Below the pieces are notes generated by a model. The model was given only the letters and a program-made list of their open reading frames with translations. It did not search any database and was not told the origin of the DNA. Below are positions 38,291 through 48,574 of a DNA stretch of 64,000 nucleotides, in pieces. Within the stretch, counting starts at the first letter, position 1. The number at the start of each line of letters is the position of its first letter. The translations under genes and the position numbers were made by a program. Source of the DNA: Balneatrix alpica DSM 16621 (GTDB taxonomy: Bacteria; Pseudomonadota; Gammaproteobacteria; Pseudomonadales; Balneatricaceae); contig NZ_KK211040.1 in NCBI RefSeq assembly GCF_000619885.1, positions 491,527 to 555,526 on the forward strand, read 5' to 3'.

Positions 38291-38866
38291 CTAGAGCAGG
38301 GGCGCTAAATTTTTCTCGATCGCTTCCCGCGCACGGAAAATACGTGAACGCACGGTACCCACCGGGCAGTCCATGATTTGGGCAATATCCTCATAACTGA
38401 GGCCATCAAACTCACGTAGCGTCAGTGCCACCCGTAACTCTTCCGGCAGCTGTGCCAGAGTAGTACGTATCACTTGCTGCACCCGCTCTTTATTGAGCTC
38501 TTGCTCAGGCGTGCTGTGATCATGCAGAGGCGCCCCAACCTCTAGGTGCTGCGCATCATCCACATCCACATCGGCACTGGGTGGACGACGCCCCCGAGCC
38601 GCCAAATAGTTTTTGGCGGTGTTCACCGCAATCCGATACAGCCAAGTATAAAAAGCACTGTCTTCGCGAAAATTGGCTAGCGAACGATAAGCCTTGATGA
38701 AGGCTTCCTGAGCCACATCCAGGGCATCGGCATCACCGACAAAACGGCGTACCAGAGCCAGAATCCGATGCTGATACTTGATCACCAACAGATCATAGGC
38801 GCGGGTATCCCCCTGTTTAGCCCTCTGTACCAGGGCGGCATCCGCATCTAGGCTGTCCAGGCTCAC
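38291..38866 (-). CDS. rpoE: RNA polymerase sigma factor RpoE (AlgU type)
   Basis: This 191-residue ECF sigma factor has sigma region 2 (about 22-92, with YDLLVIKYQHRI and FIKAYR) and region 4 (about 130-185, with GLSYEDIAQIMDCPVGTVRSR). It directs the envelope-stress genes. It leads the unit rpoE-rseA-rseC-mucD and is divergent from nadB, as in many gammaproteobacteria. I did not find a clear GGAACTT/TCTGA promoter within the 130-base shared upstream region. Confidence 0.96.
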   Translation of the reverse strand: MSLDSLDADAALVQRAKQGDTRAYDLLVIKYQHRILALVRRFVGDADALDVAQEAFIKAYRSLANFREDSAFYTWLYRIAVNTAKNYLAARGRRPPSADVDVDDAQHLEVGAPLHDHSTPEQELNKERVQQVIRTTLAQLPEELRVALTLREFDGLSYEDIAQIMDCPVGTVRSRIFRAREAIEKNLAPLL

Positions 38867-38996
38867 CTTGTTCTCCCTTGTCAGACCGGCGCATTATTAC
38901 CCGAAGCCGGTTGAATTCCAACGCATAGCCAAACACCCCACCTTCGCTTATAGTTCGCCTCCATGCGCAGATCTTTGGTGAAGGATAGCCCTGTCA

Positions 38997-40625
38997 ATGA
39001 GCGTTCAGCATGACTTTGATGTTCTGGTAATTGGTAGTGGAGCGGCGGGGCTAACCGCCGCGTTGCACTTAGCCGATCACTTGAACGTTGCCGTTCTTAG
39101 TAAGGCAGAACTCCATTCTGGTTCCACCTATTGGGCCCAGGGCGGTGTGGCCGCCGTGCTGGACCAACAAGACTCCGTTGATAGTCATATCAGCGACACC
39201 ATGGACGCCGGTGCCTGGTTACCCCGCCCTGAGGCGGTACGCTTTACCGTTGAAAATGGCCCCAGCGCTATAGAGTGGCTGATTGAGCAAGGAGTTCCCT
39301 TCACTCCTGATCCTGATGCACGCCAACAGAGCCTACCCTACCACCTGACCAAAGAAGGCGGCCATAGCCACCGTCGCATCATTCATGCCGCCGACGCCAC
39401 CGGGCGCGCCATTGAGGATACGCTAGTCACCAACACCTTGGCCCACCCTCGTTTACGCTTATTTCAGCATCATCTGGCGGTGGATTTGATTACCCAGCAA
39501 AAGCTTGGTTTGGGGGGCAATCGTTGCCTGGGGGCTTATGTGCTGGATTTAGCTTCCGGCCATGTAGAGGTGTTTAAAGCTCGCTTTGTCATCCTTGCCA
39601 CCGGCGGAGCCAGCAAAGTCTACCTCTATACCAGCAACCCTGACGGTGCCTCCGGCGATGGCATTGCCATGGCCTGGCGCGCCGGTTGCCGGGTCGCCAA
39701 TCTGGAGTTTAATCAGTTCCACCCCACCTGCCTGTATCACCCCAAGGCGAAATCCTTCCTGATTACCGAAGCAGTGCGGGGAGAAGGTGGTTACCTGCGC
39801 CTACCCAGTGGCGAGCGCTTCATGTTCGATTTTGACAGCCGTGGCGAGCTGGCCCCCCGGGATATCGTTGCCCGCGCCATTGACCATGAGATGAAGCGCC
39901 TGGGACTTGACCACGTATATCTGGACATTTCCCACCGCGATCCGGACTTTATTCGCAGTCATTTCCCTACGGTCTATGAACGCTGCCTGAACTACGGCAT
40001 TGATATCACCAAGGAGCCCATTCCGGTGGTACCCGCTGCCCATTACACCTGTGGTGGGGTGATCACCGATATTCAAGGGCAAACCGATATCAACAATCTC
40101 TATGCCATTGGCGAAACAGCCTTTACCGGCTTACATGGTGCTAATCGTCTGGCCTCTAATTCTTTGCTGGAGTGCTTGGTATTTGCCCGCTCCTGCGCCC
40201 AGCAAATTCTCAGCCAAGCTCAACGAGTTGCAGAAGTACCTGACATTCCCTGCTGGGATGAAAGCCAGGTCACCGACTCTGATGAAGATGTGGTGATCTC
40301 ACATAACTGGGATGAACTCAGACGCTTTATGTGGGACTACGTCGGCATTGTCCGCACCACCAAACGCCTGCAGCGGGCACAGCATCGTATTGACTTACTC
40401 AAGCAAGAAATTGCCGAGTACTACAGCAACTATAAAATCAGCCGTGATTTGATCGAGCTGCGCAACCTGGCCGTAGTGGCGGATCTAATCATTCGCTCTG
40501 CGTTATTACGCAAAGAAAGTCGCGGACTCCACTACACTCTGGATTATCCCGATACGCTGCCAGAGGCACGGGATACGGTGCTGGCGCCGCTTAATTACCC
40601 CTGGCCCCAACAACAACGTAACTAG
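38997..40625 (+). CDS. nadB: L-aspartate oxidase
   Basis: This 542-residue flavoprotein oxidises aspartate to iminoaspartate, the first step of NAD synthesis. It shows the FAD-binding [18 protein letters not shown] at about 10-27, the succinate-dehydrogenase-like [12 protein letters not shown] and the active-site [13 protein letters not shown] near the end. Its partner nadA is not in the window. The C-terminus meets ygfX convergently with a four-base overlap. Confidence 0.96.
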   Translation: MSVQHDFDVLVIGSGAAGLTAALHLADHLNVAVLSKAELHSGSTYWAQGGVAAVLDQQDSVDSHISDTMDAGAWLPRPEAVRFTVENGPSAIEWLIEQGVPFTPDPDARQQSLPYHLTKEGGHSHRRIIHAADATGRAIEDTLVTNTLAHPRLRLFQHHLAVDLITQQKLGLGGNRCLGAYVLDLASGHVEVFKARFVILATGGASKVYLYTSNPDGASGDGIAMAWRAGCRVANLEFNQFHPTCLYHPKAKSFLITEAVRGEGGYLRLPSGERFMFDFDSRGELAPRDIVARAIDHEMKRLGLDHVYLDISHRDPDFIRSHFPTVYERCLNYGIDITKEPIPVVPAAHYTCGGVITDIQGQTDINNLYAIGETAFTGLHGANRLASNSLLECLVFARSCAQQILSQAQRVAEVPDIPCWDESQVTDSDEDVVISHNWDELRRFMWDYVGIVRTTKRLQRAQHRIDLLKQEIAEYYSNYKISRDLIELRNLAVVADLIIRSALLRKESRGLHYTLDYPDTLPEARDTVLAPLNYPWPQQQRN

Positions 40626-41032
40626 CCCCGCTTGGGGCTAGCCAGTCCCTGCCATAACAACCGTACCCGCAGGCGCCGAAAGTCATCCGGCTGACAGGCA
40701 TCGCGCCAAATTAGCAAGGGCTGAGGGGTATAAAGAATAATCAGCCAGGGACTAAGCCAAGCCTGACGAGGAGCCATCCATTGCCAGCGCCCGTCTTGCC
40801 ACAGCCACCAATCCTGCTGACGCCAGCGCAGGGCACTGACTTTCGCTGCGACAGGCCGACGCCAGCCGTACCACCCTCCTCCCAGCAGAAGGAGTAATAG
40901 CCCCAGTTGCAACTCAGGCTGGCTCAACAACAAGCCTAGCGCCAGCAGTATCAGTGCCGCTCCAGCCAGCTGCCAATAGCGTGCCCAATAGCTAGGGCCG
41001 AGAGTCAGGCTATTTTGGCTGAACCCGCTCAA
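40622..41032 (-). CDS. ygfX: YgfX-like membrane protein (CptA family)
   Basis: This 136-residue protein has two membrane helices (about 20-58) and a basic, Trp-rich cytoplasmic tail. Position next to sdhE and the helix-tail pattern fit the YgfX family, which Escherichia coli work describes as a membrane protein interacting with SdhE and affecting cell shape proteins. The start is a TTG at 41032, six bases after AAGGA and 23 bases inside sdhE, so it is translationally coupled. Confidence 0.75.
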   Translation of the reverse strand: MSGFSQNSLTLGPSYWARYWQLAGAALILLALGLLLSQPELQLGLLLLLLGGGWYGWRRPVAAKVSALRWRQQDWWLWQDGRWQWMAPRQAWLSPWLIILYTPQPLLIWRDACQPDDFRRLRVRLLWQGLASPKRG

Positions 41033-41270
41033 GAATAATCCTTACCATTCTGGCCAGATCGGCATCCTCCGCCTGGGCATGTCCCATAAACCAGGCAAAA
41101 AGATCAGTGTCTTCCTGAGCTAACAACTTCACAAAGCGATGCTTGTCATCCTCTTCGAGATCATTAAAGGCTTCCTCAACAAAGGGGATCAACAATACAT
41201 CCAGCTCTAACATCCCCCGTCGACTATGCCAACGCAGACGCTTTACTTCGGTTTCGTTAAATACAGTCAC
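41010..41270 (-). CDS. sdhE: FAD assembly factor SdhE
   Basis: This 86-residue helical protein helps insert FAD covalently into succinate dehydrogenase and fumarate reductase. The key RGM motif is visible in SRRGMLELD. The start is the GTG at 41270, seven bases after GGAG; this gives the standard length, whereas the frame back to 41312 adds an unrelated N-terminus. Succinate dehydrogenase genes are not in this window. Confidence 0.93.
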   Translation of the reverse strand: MTVFNETEVKRLRWHSRRGMLELDVLLIPFVEEAFNDLEEDDKHRFVKLLAQEDTDLFAWFMGHAQAEDADLARMVRIILERVQPK

Positions 41271-41505
41271 GACACCACTCCGACCGATGAAAAAGGCCCC
41301 CATTATAATCACTCACCTGCGGCCCGCCATCGCCTGGCGATGACTTTACCCCAAGGTATGACTATATTAGTCAGCCCTTACCGATACTTCTGCCTGCAGC
41401 AACAGGCCGCTACTAGACTAAGCGGCTGCTATCAAGGGGGCTGCAGCCGGTAAGCCTTAGGCTCTCCCATTCGCTGATTAACCCCATAGGGGTAGCTGGA
41501 TATTA

Positions 41506-42555
41506 ATGATGAACAACCAATGGCAACGCTTTCTAAGTCAGCATGGCGCCAGTTGGGACGAAGCGGGCTACCAAACCCACTTTGCCAACCCTCCCGCAGA
41601 CCGCCCCTGGTTGAGTGATCTCTCCTATCTAGGGTTGCTAAGCTGCCAGGGCGAAGGCGCCGAGAAGTTTCTGCAGGGGCAATTGACCTGTCACCTTGGC
41701 CAAATCACCCCAAGCCAGACCAGCTTAGGTGGACTCTGCACCCCCAAGGGGGCATTACTCAGCCTGTTCCGCATTAATCGTCACGATCAAGGCTATCTGC
41801 TTGGCATGCCTGCCGATACCCTGGCTTCCACCTTGCAGACCCTCAACAAATACATTGTATTTTTCAAAGCCAAGCTAAGTGATGTCTCGGCAGAGTGGGT
41901 GCGCTTAGGCCTGCAAGGCCAAGGGGCAGACAATATTTTACTGGCCCTGTTTGACGATTGCCCAACACAGGATCATCAGCAGCTGGCCATTGCTGGCGGT
42001 TACCTGATCCGCGTTCCAGGCCAACAGCCACGCTTTGAGCTGTGGTTACAAACTGAAGCCGCCATCCAACTCTGGCCAGCTTTGATGGAGCATGCCAGTT
42101 TTGCCGCTAGCCAGTTATGGGAACGCAGCGAAATTGATGCAGGCCTACCCTGGCTACCCGCCGCCTTGATGGAGAGTTATATCCCACAGATGCTTAACCT
42201 GCAGGCACTGGGAGGGGTGAACTTTAAGAAAGGCTGCTACACCGGCCAGGAGATTGTCGCCCGCATGCAGTATCGCGGCTCACTCAAACGCTGCCTGTTT
42301 ATTGCTGAAGTGAATAGCCAGGTTCCGCTCAGCCTGGGTATGCAAATTGATGGGGAACGCGCCAATCTTGGCCAAGTTGTACGCTTTGTCGAACTCAGCC
42401 CTGGCCACTATCGTCTGCTCGCTGTGCTGTACAAAGAAGAGGCAGAGAGCCAGACCTTATATCTCAGTGGCCAGCCACAAGCCAGTCTGACTCTGTTGCC
42501 ATTACCCTATACCATTGACCCCGAGGTGTTTGAGCGCAAGGTGCCCAAGCTATAA
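41506..42555 (+). CDS. ygfZ: tRNA-modifying protein YgfZ (folate-binding)
   Basis: This 349-residue protein of the GcvT-like fold binds folate and supports iron-sulphur enzymes such as MiaB. It carries the defining motif KGCYTGQE near 241-248 with its conserved Cys. It is divergent from sdhE/ygfX, and the grouping ygfZ-sdhE-ygfX is common to gammaproteobacteria. ATG at 41506, with a second ATG immediately after it. Confidence 0.95.
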   Translation: MMNNQWQRFLSQHGASWDEAGYQTHFANPPADRPWLSDLSYLGLLSCQGEGAEKFLQGQLTCHLGQITPSQTSLGGLCTPKGALLSLFRINRHDQGYLLGMPADTLASTLQTLNKYIVFFKAKLSDVSAEWVRLGLQGQGADNILLALFDDCPTQDHQQLAIAGGYLIRVPGQQPRFELWLQTEAAIQLWPALMEHASFAASQLWERSEIDAGLPWLPAALMESYIPQMLNLQALGGVNFKKGCYTGQEIVARMQYRGSLKRCLFIAEVNSQVPLSLGMQIDGERANLGQVVRFVELSPGHYRLLAVLYKEEAESQTLYLSGQPQASLTLLPLPYTIDPEVFERKVPKL

Positions 42556-42583
42556 ACCTAAGCCCCCTACCAAGACGGGGTTA

Positions 42584-43285
42584 TTACACCTCGTCTTGTA
42601 GCTGATAACTGGCAGGCAACTGCCAGTTAATCGGCGCAAGTCCCTGCTGCTGCAAATAAGCGTTGGCACGACTAAAGTGACCATTACCAAGAAAGCCTCG
42701 GTAGGCAGATAGCGGTGAAGGATGAGCCGACTCCAGTACCAGATGACGCTGACGATCAATCACCCGTCCCTTCTTCTGGGCATAACTGCCCCACAGCATA
42801 AAAACCAATCCCTCACGCTGCTCATTCAAACGCGCGACGATCGCATCGGTAAAACTCTCCCAGCCTTGGCCCTGGTGTGATCCAGCCTTACTTTGCTCTA
42901 CCGTCAGCACCGCATTGAGCAGGAGCACCCCCTGCTCAGCCCAAGGAATCAGACAACCATGAGCCACTGGCTGCACCTGTAAATCCCGCTGCAGCTCTTT
43001 ATAGATATTCTGCAAAGAAGGCGGTACTGCCACCCCTGGTTTCACGGAAAAACACAAACCATGCGCCTGACCTGGGCCGTGATAAGGGTCTTGGCCGAGA
43101 ATTACCACCCGGGTGGCATCAAAAGGAGTAAAACGCAGGGCGTTAAACCAATCATGGGAGTGAGGGTAAATAACGCGCCGGGAATCCTTTTGCTCACGCA
43201 AAAAGCTTTTCAGCTTCAGCATATAGGGCTGGTTCAACTCCTGATCCAGCCACGCTTGCCAACTGGGGTGCACCTGTACACTCAT
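42584..43285 (-). CDS. ung: Uracil-DNA glycosylase
   Basis: This 233-residue family 1 glycosylase removes uracil from DNA. The catalytic GQDPYHG lies near 64-70, and the second motif [10 protein letters not shown] is near the end. The ATG at 43285 follows AAGG at six bases; the frame upstream of it is not conserved. It converges with ygfZ. Confidence 0.97.
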   Translation of the reverse strand: MSVQVHPSWQAWLDQELNQPYMLKLKSFLREQKDSRRVIYPHSHDWFNALRFTPFDATRVVILGQDPYHGPGQAHGLCFSVKPGVAVPPSLQNIYKELQRDLQVQPVAHGCLIPWAEQGVLLLNAVLTVEQSKAGSHQGQGWESFTDAIVARLNEQREGLVFMLWGSYAQKKGRVIDRQRHLVLESAHPSPLSAYRGFLGNGHFSRANAYLQQQGLAPINWQLPASYQLQDEV

Positions 43286-43385
43286 GCCACGCCTTACCTC
43301 TTGATTTGCCAGCAAAAGCGGCAGGATACGCTATCCTAGTCTGTGACTGAAGTCCGTTCCCACGGCCAGTGTTAAGGAGAGCATC

Positions 43386-43925
43386 ATGCGCGCTGAAGAA
43401 GAGCAAGACCAAGCCCCCGCCCCCTCTGGCCTACTGGACAAACTGCCCTTAATCAGCCTTGCCGTTGCAGCCCTCGCTCTACTCTTGCCCATCAACCTAT
43501 GGTTATGGGTTAGCAGCCCAGCCAATAATGACCTAGAACTCAGGGTGGCCATGCTGGAGGATGAGCTCAAGCGCTCCGTGACCTTTATTGCGGAAGAGCA
43601 CAAACGCTGGCAAAGCCTGCTGCAAGAACAACACCGCCAGGCCGAACAGAATGAAGCACTGTTATCCCGCCTGGAGCTGGAGCTGAATACCTTTGCCAAC
43701 AAGCAGATGCTCACCTTGCTAATTGAGCAGGAGCAACAACAGCTGAGCTTCTTGGGGGCACTTAAGATGGCAGCCTATGAACTAAGCAGCATGATTCGCG
43801 GCTCTCGCTCCTGGCTGGATGACTACGAACGAAAAATTAGTGAAGCCGAGCGGGAAGCTCAGGCGCGCTTAGCACGCCTGAAGATCCTGCAAGGCGCGGC
43901 CAACAAGGCCGCACCTAAGGGTTAG
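43386..43925 (+). CDS. Hypothetical membrane-anchored coiled-coil protein
   Basis: This 179-residue protein has a single membrane helix at about 22-43 preceded by a short acidic N-terminus. The remainder (about 50-165) is a long charged coiled coil rich in Glu, Gln and Arg. A strong TAAGGAGA precedes the ATG. It converges with lysS with a four-base overlap of the coding ends. I do not recognise the family. Confidence 0.75.
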   Translation: MRAEEEQDQAPAPSGLLDKLPLISLAVAALALLLPINLWLWVSSPANNDLELRVAMLEDELKRSVTFIAEEHKRWQSLLQEQHRQAEQNEALLSRLELELNTFANKQMLTLLIEQEQQQLSFLGALKMAAYELSSMIRGSRSWLDDYERKISEAEREAQARLARLKILQGAANKAAPKG

Positions 43926-45412
43926 GCTTCCGGACGCATAGCCGGGAATAGAATCACATCCCGAATAGAGGGGGAGTTGGTGAAGAGCATCACCAAACGG
44001 TCAATACCGATCCCCTCACCTGCGGTGGGGGGCAAACCATACTCCAACGCATTGATGTAGTCGGCGTCATAGAACATCGCCTCATCGTCCCCTGCATCCT
44101 TCTCTGCCACCTGCTGACGGAAGCGCTCAGCCTGATCCTCCGGATCATTCAGCTCCGAGAAACCGTTAGCAATCTCACGTCCACCAACGAAGAACTCAAA
44201 GCGGTCGGTAACATGAGGGTTGTCATCATTGCGGCGCGCCAGCGGCGACACCTCAGCAGGGTATTCAGTGATAAAGGTCGGCTGATCCAGCAGATGCTCT
44301 GCCACCGCTTCAAAAATTTCAGTCTGCAGCTTACCTAATCCCCAAGTCGGCTTGACTGCAATTTTCAAACTTGCTGCCAGTGCCTGGGCCTGCTCTTTAT
44401 CCTGCAACTGCTCCAGTTTGATTTCCGGATTAAAGTGCAGAATAGACTCCAGCATAGTCATCCGAATAAAGGGTTTACCGAAGTCATACTCCTTGCCCTG
44501 ATACTGCACCAGAGTTGTCCCCAGTACCTGCTCCGCCAACTGGCGCAGCAAATCTTCGGTCAGGTTCATGGCATCTTTGTAGTCCGCATAAGCCTGGTAG
44601 AACTCCATCATGGTGAACTCAGGATTATGACGGGTCGACAAGCCTTCATTACGGAAGTTGCGGTTAATTTCAAACACCCGCTCAAAGCCCCCTACAACCA
44701 GGCGCTTCAAGTACAACTCCGGCGCAATACGCAGATACATATCCCGATCCAGCGCATTGTGATGGGTAATAAAAGGACGCGCCGATGCCCCACCAGGAAT
44801 CACCTGCAGCATCGGGGTTTCGACTTCCAAGAAGCCACGATCCTGCATAAAGCGCCGAATCCCAGCGACGATTTGCGAACGAACACGGAAGGCGTTACGG
44901 GACTCTTCATTGGTAATCAGATCAACGTAACGCTGACGATAACGCATTTCGGTATCCTGCAAGCCCTTGAACTTGTCAGGCAATGGCCGCAGCGCCTTGG
45001 TCAACAAACGAGGAGCTTGCATATCGACATAGAGGTCACCTTTGCCTGACTTGCACAGGGTACCAGTGGCTGCAACGATGTCCCCCAGGTCCCACTCTTT
45101 CAAGCTCTCCAAGGTCGCTGCATCCAGACCCTTACGGTTCACATACAGCTGGATACGGCCACTAACATCCTGCAATACCATGAAGGCACCACGGTTCAGC
45201 ATCAAACGACCGGCTACCTTGACCTGCAGACTCAACTGCTCCAGCTCTTCCTTGCTTTTATCGCCGTATTGGGCCTGAAGATCACCGGCCAGATGTTCAC
45301 GACGAAAATCATTAGGGAAAGCCTGACCCTGCTCGCGCAAAGCCTGCAGACGCTCGCGACGCAAGGCCACCAGCTTGTTTTCATCCTGCAAATCAAGTTG
45401 TTCGTTGCTCAT
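43922..45412 (-). CDS. lysS: Lysyl-tRNA synthetase (class II)
   Basis: This 496-residue class II synthetase has an N-terminal anticodon-binding OB domain (about 60-145) and the catalytic core with motif 2 ([20 protein letters not shown]) and motif 3 ([10 protein letters not shown] near the end). It lies 60 bases downstream of prfB on the same strand, a pairing conserved with Escherichia coli. Confidence 0.97.
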   Translation of the reverse strand: MSNEQLDLQDENKLVALRRERLQALREQGQAFPNDFRREHLAGDLQAQYGDKSKEELEQLSLQVKVAGRLMLNRGAFMVLQDVSGRIQLYVNRKGLDAATLESLKEWDLGDIVAATGTLCKSGKGDLYVDMQAPRLLTKALRPLPDKFKGLQDTEMRYRQRYVDLITNEESRNAFRVRSQIVAGIRRFMQDRGFLEVETPMLQVIPGGASARPFITHHNALDRDMYLRIAPELYLKRLVVGGFERVFEINRNFRNEGLSTRHNPEFTMMEFYQAYADYKDAMNLTEDLLRQLAEQVLGTTLVQYQGKEYDFGKPFIRMTMLESILHFNPEIKLEQLQDKEQAQALAASLKIAVKPTWGLGKLQTEIFEAVAEHLLDQPTFITEYPAEVSPLARRNDDNPHVTDRFEFFVGGREIANGFSELNDPEDQAERFRQQVAEKDAGDDEAMFYDADYINALEYGLPPTAGEGIGIDRLVMLFTNSPSIRDVILFPAMRPEA

Positions 45413-45475
45413 GGCAATATCCTGTATATGTCACGGCAGCCTGCTTGGCTGCCGCTGGTCATCTAAAAGGTGAGA

Positions 45476-46571
45476 TCAGAGGCCGGCCTTGAGGCTGGCG
45501 ACAATAAACTTATCCAGGTCGCCGTCCAGTACCGCCTGGGTGTTGCGGGTTTCCACCCCAGTGCGCAAGTCTTTAATCCGCGCATCATCCAACACATAGG
45601 AGCGAATCTGACTGCCCCAGCCGATATCCGCCTTGGAGTCTTCCAGGGCCTGGGCTGCCTCACTGCGTTTTTGCATTTCCAGCTCATACAGCTTGGCTTT
45701 CAGCTGTTTCATCGCGAAATCACGGTTCTGATGCTGGGAGCGCTGGGATTGGCAAGCCACCACCACGCCAGAAGGCATGTGGGTAATACGTACCGCTGAT
45801 TCAGTTCGGTTAACGTGCTGACCACCGGCACCGGAGGCGCGATACACGTCGACGCGCAAATCTGCGGGGTTGATATCGATTTGCACGTTATCGTCTATTT
45901 CCGGGGCGACAAACACTGACGAGAACGAGGTATGGCGGCGATTGCCCGAGTCGAAAGGAGACTTGCGCACCAGACGATGTACGCCGGTTTCAGTACGTAG
46001 CCAGCCGTAGGCGTATTCACCTTCAAAACGAATGGTGGCACTTTTGATACCCGCGACTTCACCGTCTGATACCTCGATCAGCTCGGTTTTAAAGCCCTTG
46101 GCTTCACCCCAACGCAGGTACATGCGCAGTAGCATACTGGCCCAATCTTGAGCCTCTGTGCCACCCGAACCCGCCTGGATGTCCAAGAAAGCATGATTGG
46201 GATCCATTTCACCGGCAAACATACGGCGAAACTCCAAGTCTTCCAGCTGCGCCTGATAGCTATCCAGCTCTGACTCGACATCGGCCACCGTGGCTTCGTC
46301 CTCTTCCTCGGCCGCCATCTCCAGCAATTCCTTCACGTCCACCAGGCCCTGAGTCAGATCACGAAGGGTGCTTACCACTTTTTCTAGAGACACCCGCTCT
46401 TTGCCCAGATTCTGTGCGTATTCGGGGTCATTCCAGATGCTGGGGTCTTCCAGCTCGCGTTCAACTTCGACTAAACGTTCTTGCTTAGTATCGAAGTCAA
46501 AGATACCCCCTTAGCGCCAGCGTGCGCTCCTGGAGGTCTTTAATACGGTTCACGATAGGATTGATTTCCAT
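45476..46571 (-). CDS. prfB: Peptide chain release factor 2, with programmed +1 frameshift
   Basis: The protein terminates at UGA and UAA codons. It starts at the ATG at 46571 (after GGAAGG), reads 24 codons to an in-frame TGA at 46497-46499, and shifts +1 at CTT TGA C. The stimulatory AGGGGG (46506-46511) sits just before, as in Escherichia coli (AGG GGG TAT CTT TGA C). After the shift it continues to 45476, giving about 365 residues. The catalytic GGQ is in [13 protein letters not shown], and the stop-codon-reading SPF motif is in RKSPFDSG. The frameshift provides autoregulation by RF2 level. Confidence 0.97.
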
Positions 46572-46644
46572 CCGGGCCTTCCATCACTGCATCGTTAAAA
46601 AAGAACGCGCAATTTTAGCCGAAGATGGCCCAGGTATAAACGCT

Positions 46645-46670
46645 AAAACGGCAGCCAAAGCTGCCGTTTT
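46645..46670 (-). terminator. Terminator after the IadA-like gene
   Basis: AAAACGGCAG and CTGCCGTTTT form a 10-pair stem around a 6-base loop, ending in T residues on the minus strand. It separates the ABC transporter operon from prfB. Confidence 0.9.
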
Positions 46671-46681
46671 GCAGGGTGAGA

Positions 46682-47848
46682 TTACTCGAAGGTGCCTTTG
46701 GCCAGTTCCTGGCCGTCTAACTTCAACCAACGCCCTTTGGCCATCACGGAATCAATTCGCCAACTATCGGGCTGTACCAGCAGTAAGTCGGCATCCATGG
46801 CTGCCTGTAAACGCCCCTTTTGTTTTAACCCCAGCAAGCGTGCAGGGTTGGCGGTTACTACAGCCAATGCCTGTGCCAAGGGTACACCGGCGGCTAGCGC
46901 ATCCTGTACTGCCTGCCACAGGGAGGCAAGCTGACCCACTTGCAACCCTACCAGATTCCCTTCACCATCAAACACCGGCAAGCTGGCTTGCCCATCCGAG
47001 CTAAAGCTGATTTGACTAAGGGGCACACCGGCAGCGAGCATTTCACGCAAGCCTTCCCCACACTCGACTTCCCCCCACTTCAGGAGTTCAGGGGTAGTAC
47101 TGGTGGTAAAGTCGACAAAGCCACCGCGCTTGGCATAGCCAATCGCAGTCTCAAACAAACTACGGCTACGATTGACATGGGTAACCTGCAACTGGCGTCG
47201 AGGAATATCCGTGCTGGCAAATAGGGCTTCGAGCAAATCCAGTTGATCGGGAGCATCCCCCATATGAACCAACACCGTGCCAGCTTTGCCCGCCAGCATG
47301 CCCCCCACCCGAGCAGCGGCCACCACCTTTTTCAGTTCATCAAGAGTCGGTTGTGAAGAACGATGATCAGCCACCGCCACCTCTCCCACCCCCAGCATGA
47401 TATCCACCAGCAACAGGTCGCGCTCGACACTCCCAGTCAGAGTTTTTACCGGGATCTGGTAAGAGCCGGTATGGCAGTATGCACTAACGCCCTCATGGTT
47501 CAGCGCGCGCGCCTTCGCCACCAGTTCCGCCAGCGAGCGGCTTTCTGAATCAGTGCCCAGCGCCCCGATCAAGGTCGTAACGCCTGCCTCAATCGCTTGC
47601 GACAAGCGCAGTTCCGGCGTGCGGGTATGGGGGCCGCCTTCACCGCCCCCTCCGGTAAAGTGCACCAGGGAGTCGACCATTCCGGGTATCGCTAAGCGCC
47701 CTGCCGCCTCCACCTGCTGGCATGGCACACTGGTATCCAGCTTAATCTCCGTCTCAATCGCCAGTATTTTGCCACCGGCACAGAGAATATCCCGCTGCCC
47801 CAGTTCCTCTGGGGCATAAACCTTAGCCTGTTTAATCAGCGTCAGCAT
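46682..47848 (-). CDS. IadA-like amidohydrolase (isoaspartyl dipeptidase family) with altered metal site
   Basis: This 388-residue protein aligns by eye along its full length with Escherichia coli IadA, which cleaves beta-aspartyl dipeptides. Shared blocks are GGGGEGGPHTRTPE (67-80), TGSVERD (138-144), DHRSSQPT (161-168), VHMGD (194-198), THVNR (223-227) and SSDG (283-286). Of the metal ligands, His63, His195, His224 and Asp285 are kept. The first His of the HxH pair is Leu61 (codon CTG), and the carbamylated Lys position is Glu156. It follows an amino acid ABC transporter, 32 bases after the last permease, which fits peptide-derived amino acid use. Activity is uncertain because of the missing His. 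Confidence 0.85.
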   Translation of the reverse strand: MLTLIKQAKVYAPEELGQRDILCAGGKILAIETEIKLDTSVPCQQVEAAGRLAIPGMVDSLVHFTGGGGEGGPHTRTPELRLSQAIEAGVTTLIGALGTDSESRSLAELVAKARALNHEGVSAYCHTGSYQIPVKTLTGSVERDLLLVDIMLGVGEVAVADHRSSQPTLDELKKVVAAARVGGMLAGKAGTVLVHMGDAPDQLDLLEALFASTDIPRRQLQVTHVNRSRSLFETAIGYAKRGGFVDFTTSTTPELLKWGEVECGEGLREMLAAGVPLSQISFSSDGQASLPVFDGEGNLVGLQVGQLASLWQAVQDALAAGVPLAQALAVVTANPARLLGLKQKGRLQAAMDADLLLVQPDSWRIDSVMAKGRWLKLDGQELAKGTFE

Positions 47849-47880
47849 GATAGAGGGTACTTATCCTGAAATATCAATCC

Positions 47881-48573
47881 TTAATGAGTACGCGGGCGTA
47901 AGTGCGCATGCCAACGCTTCTCTGCCAGTTTAATCCCCCACACGATGAGGAAGGTCATCAGCAGATACAGGACACCTGAGGCGATGAAGGCCTCAAAAGG
48001 ACTGTAGTAACGCGAATTGACGATACGAGCCGCTCCGGTCAGATCCACCAATGTAATCACACTGGCAACTGAGCTACCGTGCAACATAAAGATAATTTCA
48101 TTGCTGTAGGCATGCAGAGCACGGCGAGCAGCACTGGGGAGGATGATGCGGCGCATGCGCTGCCAGCGACTCATACCATAGGCAATAGCCGCTTCCACCT
48201 CTCCGTGGGGGGTGGTGGCAATGGCGCCACGAATAATCTCAGCCGTATAGGCAGCAGTGTTGAGGGTAAATGCCAACAGTGCACAGAAGTAGGCTTCCTG
48301 CAGGAAAATCCACATCCAGGTGGATTTAATCCAGGCCAACTGGCCAAAACCGTAGTAGATGATAAACATCTGCACCAACAGTGGTGTGCCACGGAAGAAG
48401 TAAATGTAACTCCAGGCCAATCCCTTCAGAACGGGATTGCTCGACTGGCGCATCAGGGCCATTGGCAGTGCGATGGCCAGACCGATCAACAGGGCTAACA
48501 CCACCAACTGCACGGTGGTCCACAAGCCTTCCAGATAGAGGGGCCAGTTTGCCCAAATAATACTGAAATCCAT
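47881..48573 (-). CDS. Polar amino acid ABC transporter permease (HisM type)
   Basis: This 230-residue inner-membrane permease has five to six membrane helices and the ATPase-contact loop (EVEAAIAYGMSRWQRMRRI). It is one of a pair with the next gene upstream and belongs to the HisM/ArtM group for basic amino acids, though the exact substrate is not certain. The ATG at 48573 follows GGAGGGG and overlaps the paired permease gene end. Confidence 0.9.
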   Translation of the reverse strand: MDFSIIWANWPLYLEGLWTTVQLVVLALLIGLAIALPMALMRQSSNPVLKGLAWSYIYFFRGTPLLVQMFIIYYGFGQLAWIKSTWMWIFLQEAYFCALLAFTLNTAAYTAEIIRGAIATTPHGEVEAAIAYGMSRWQRMRRIILPSAARRALHAYSNEIIFMLHGSSVASVITLVDLTGAARIVNSRYYSPFEAFIASGVLYLLMTFLIVWGIKLAEKRWHAHLRPRTH

Positions 48574-48574
48574 C

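Noticed and set aside
38867-38996. Sigma-E autoregulatory promoter before rpoE
   Set aside because: A GAACTA-like and a TCTGA-like element exist but not at the 15-17 base spacing required.
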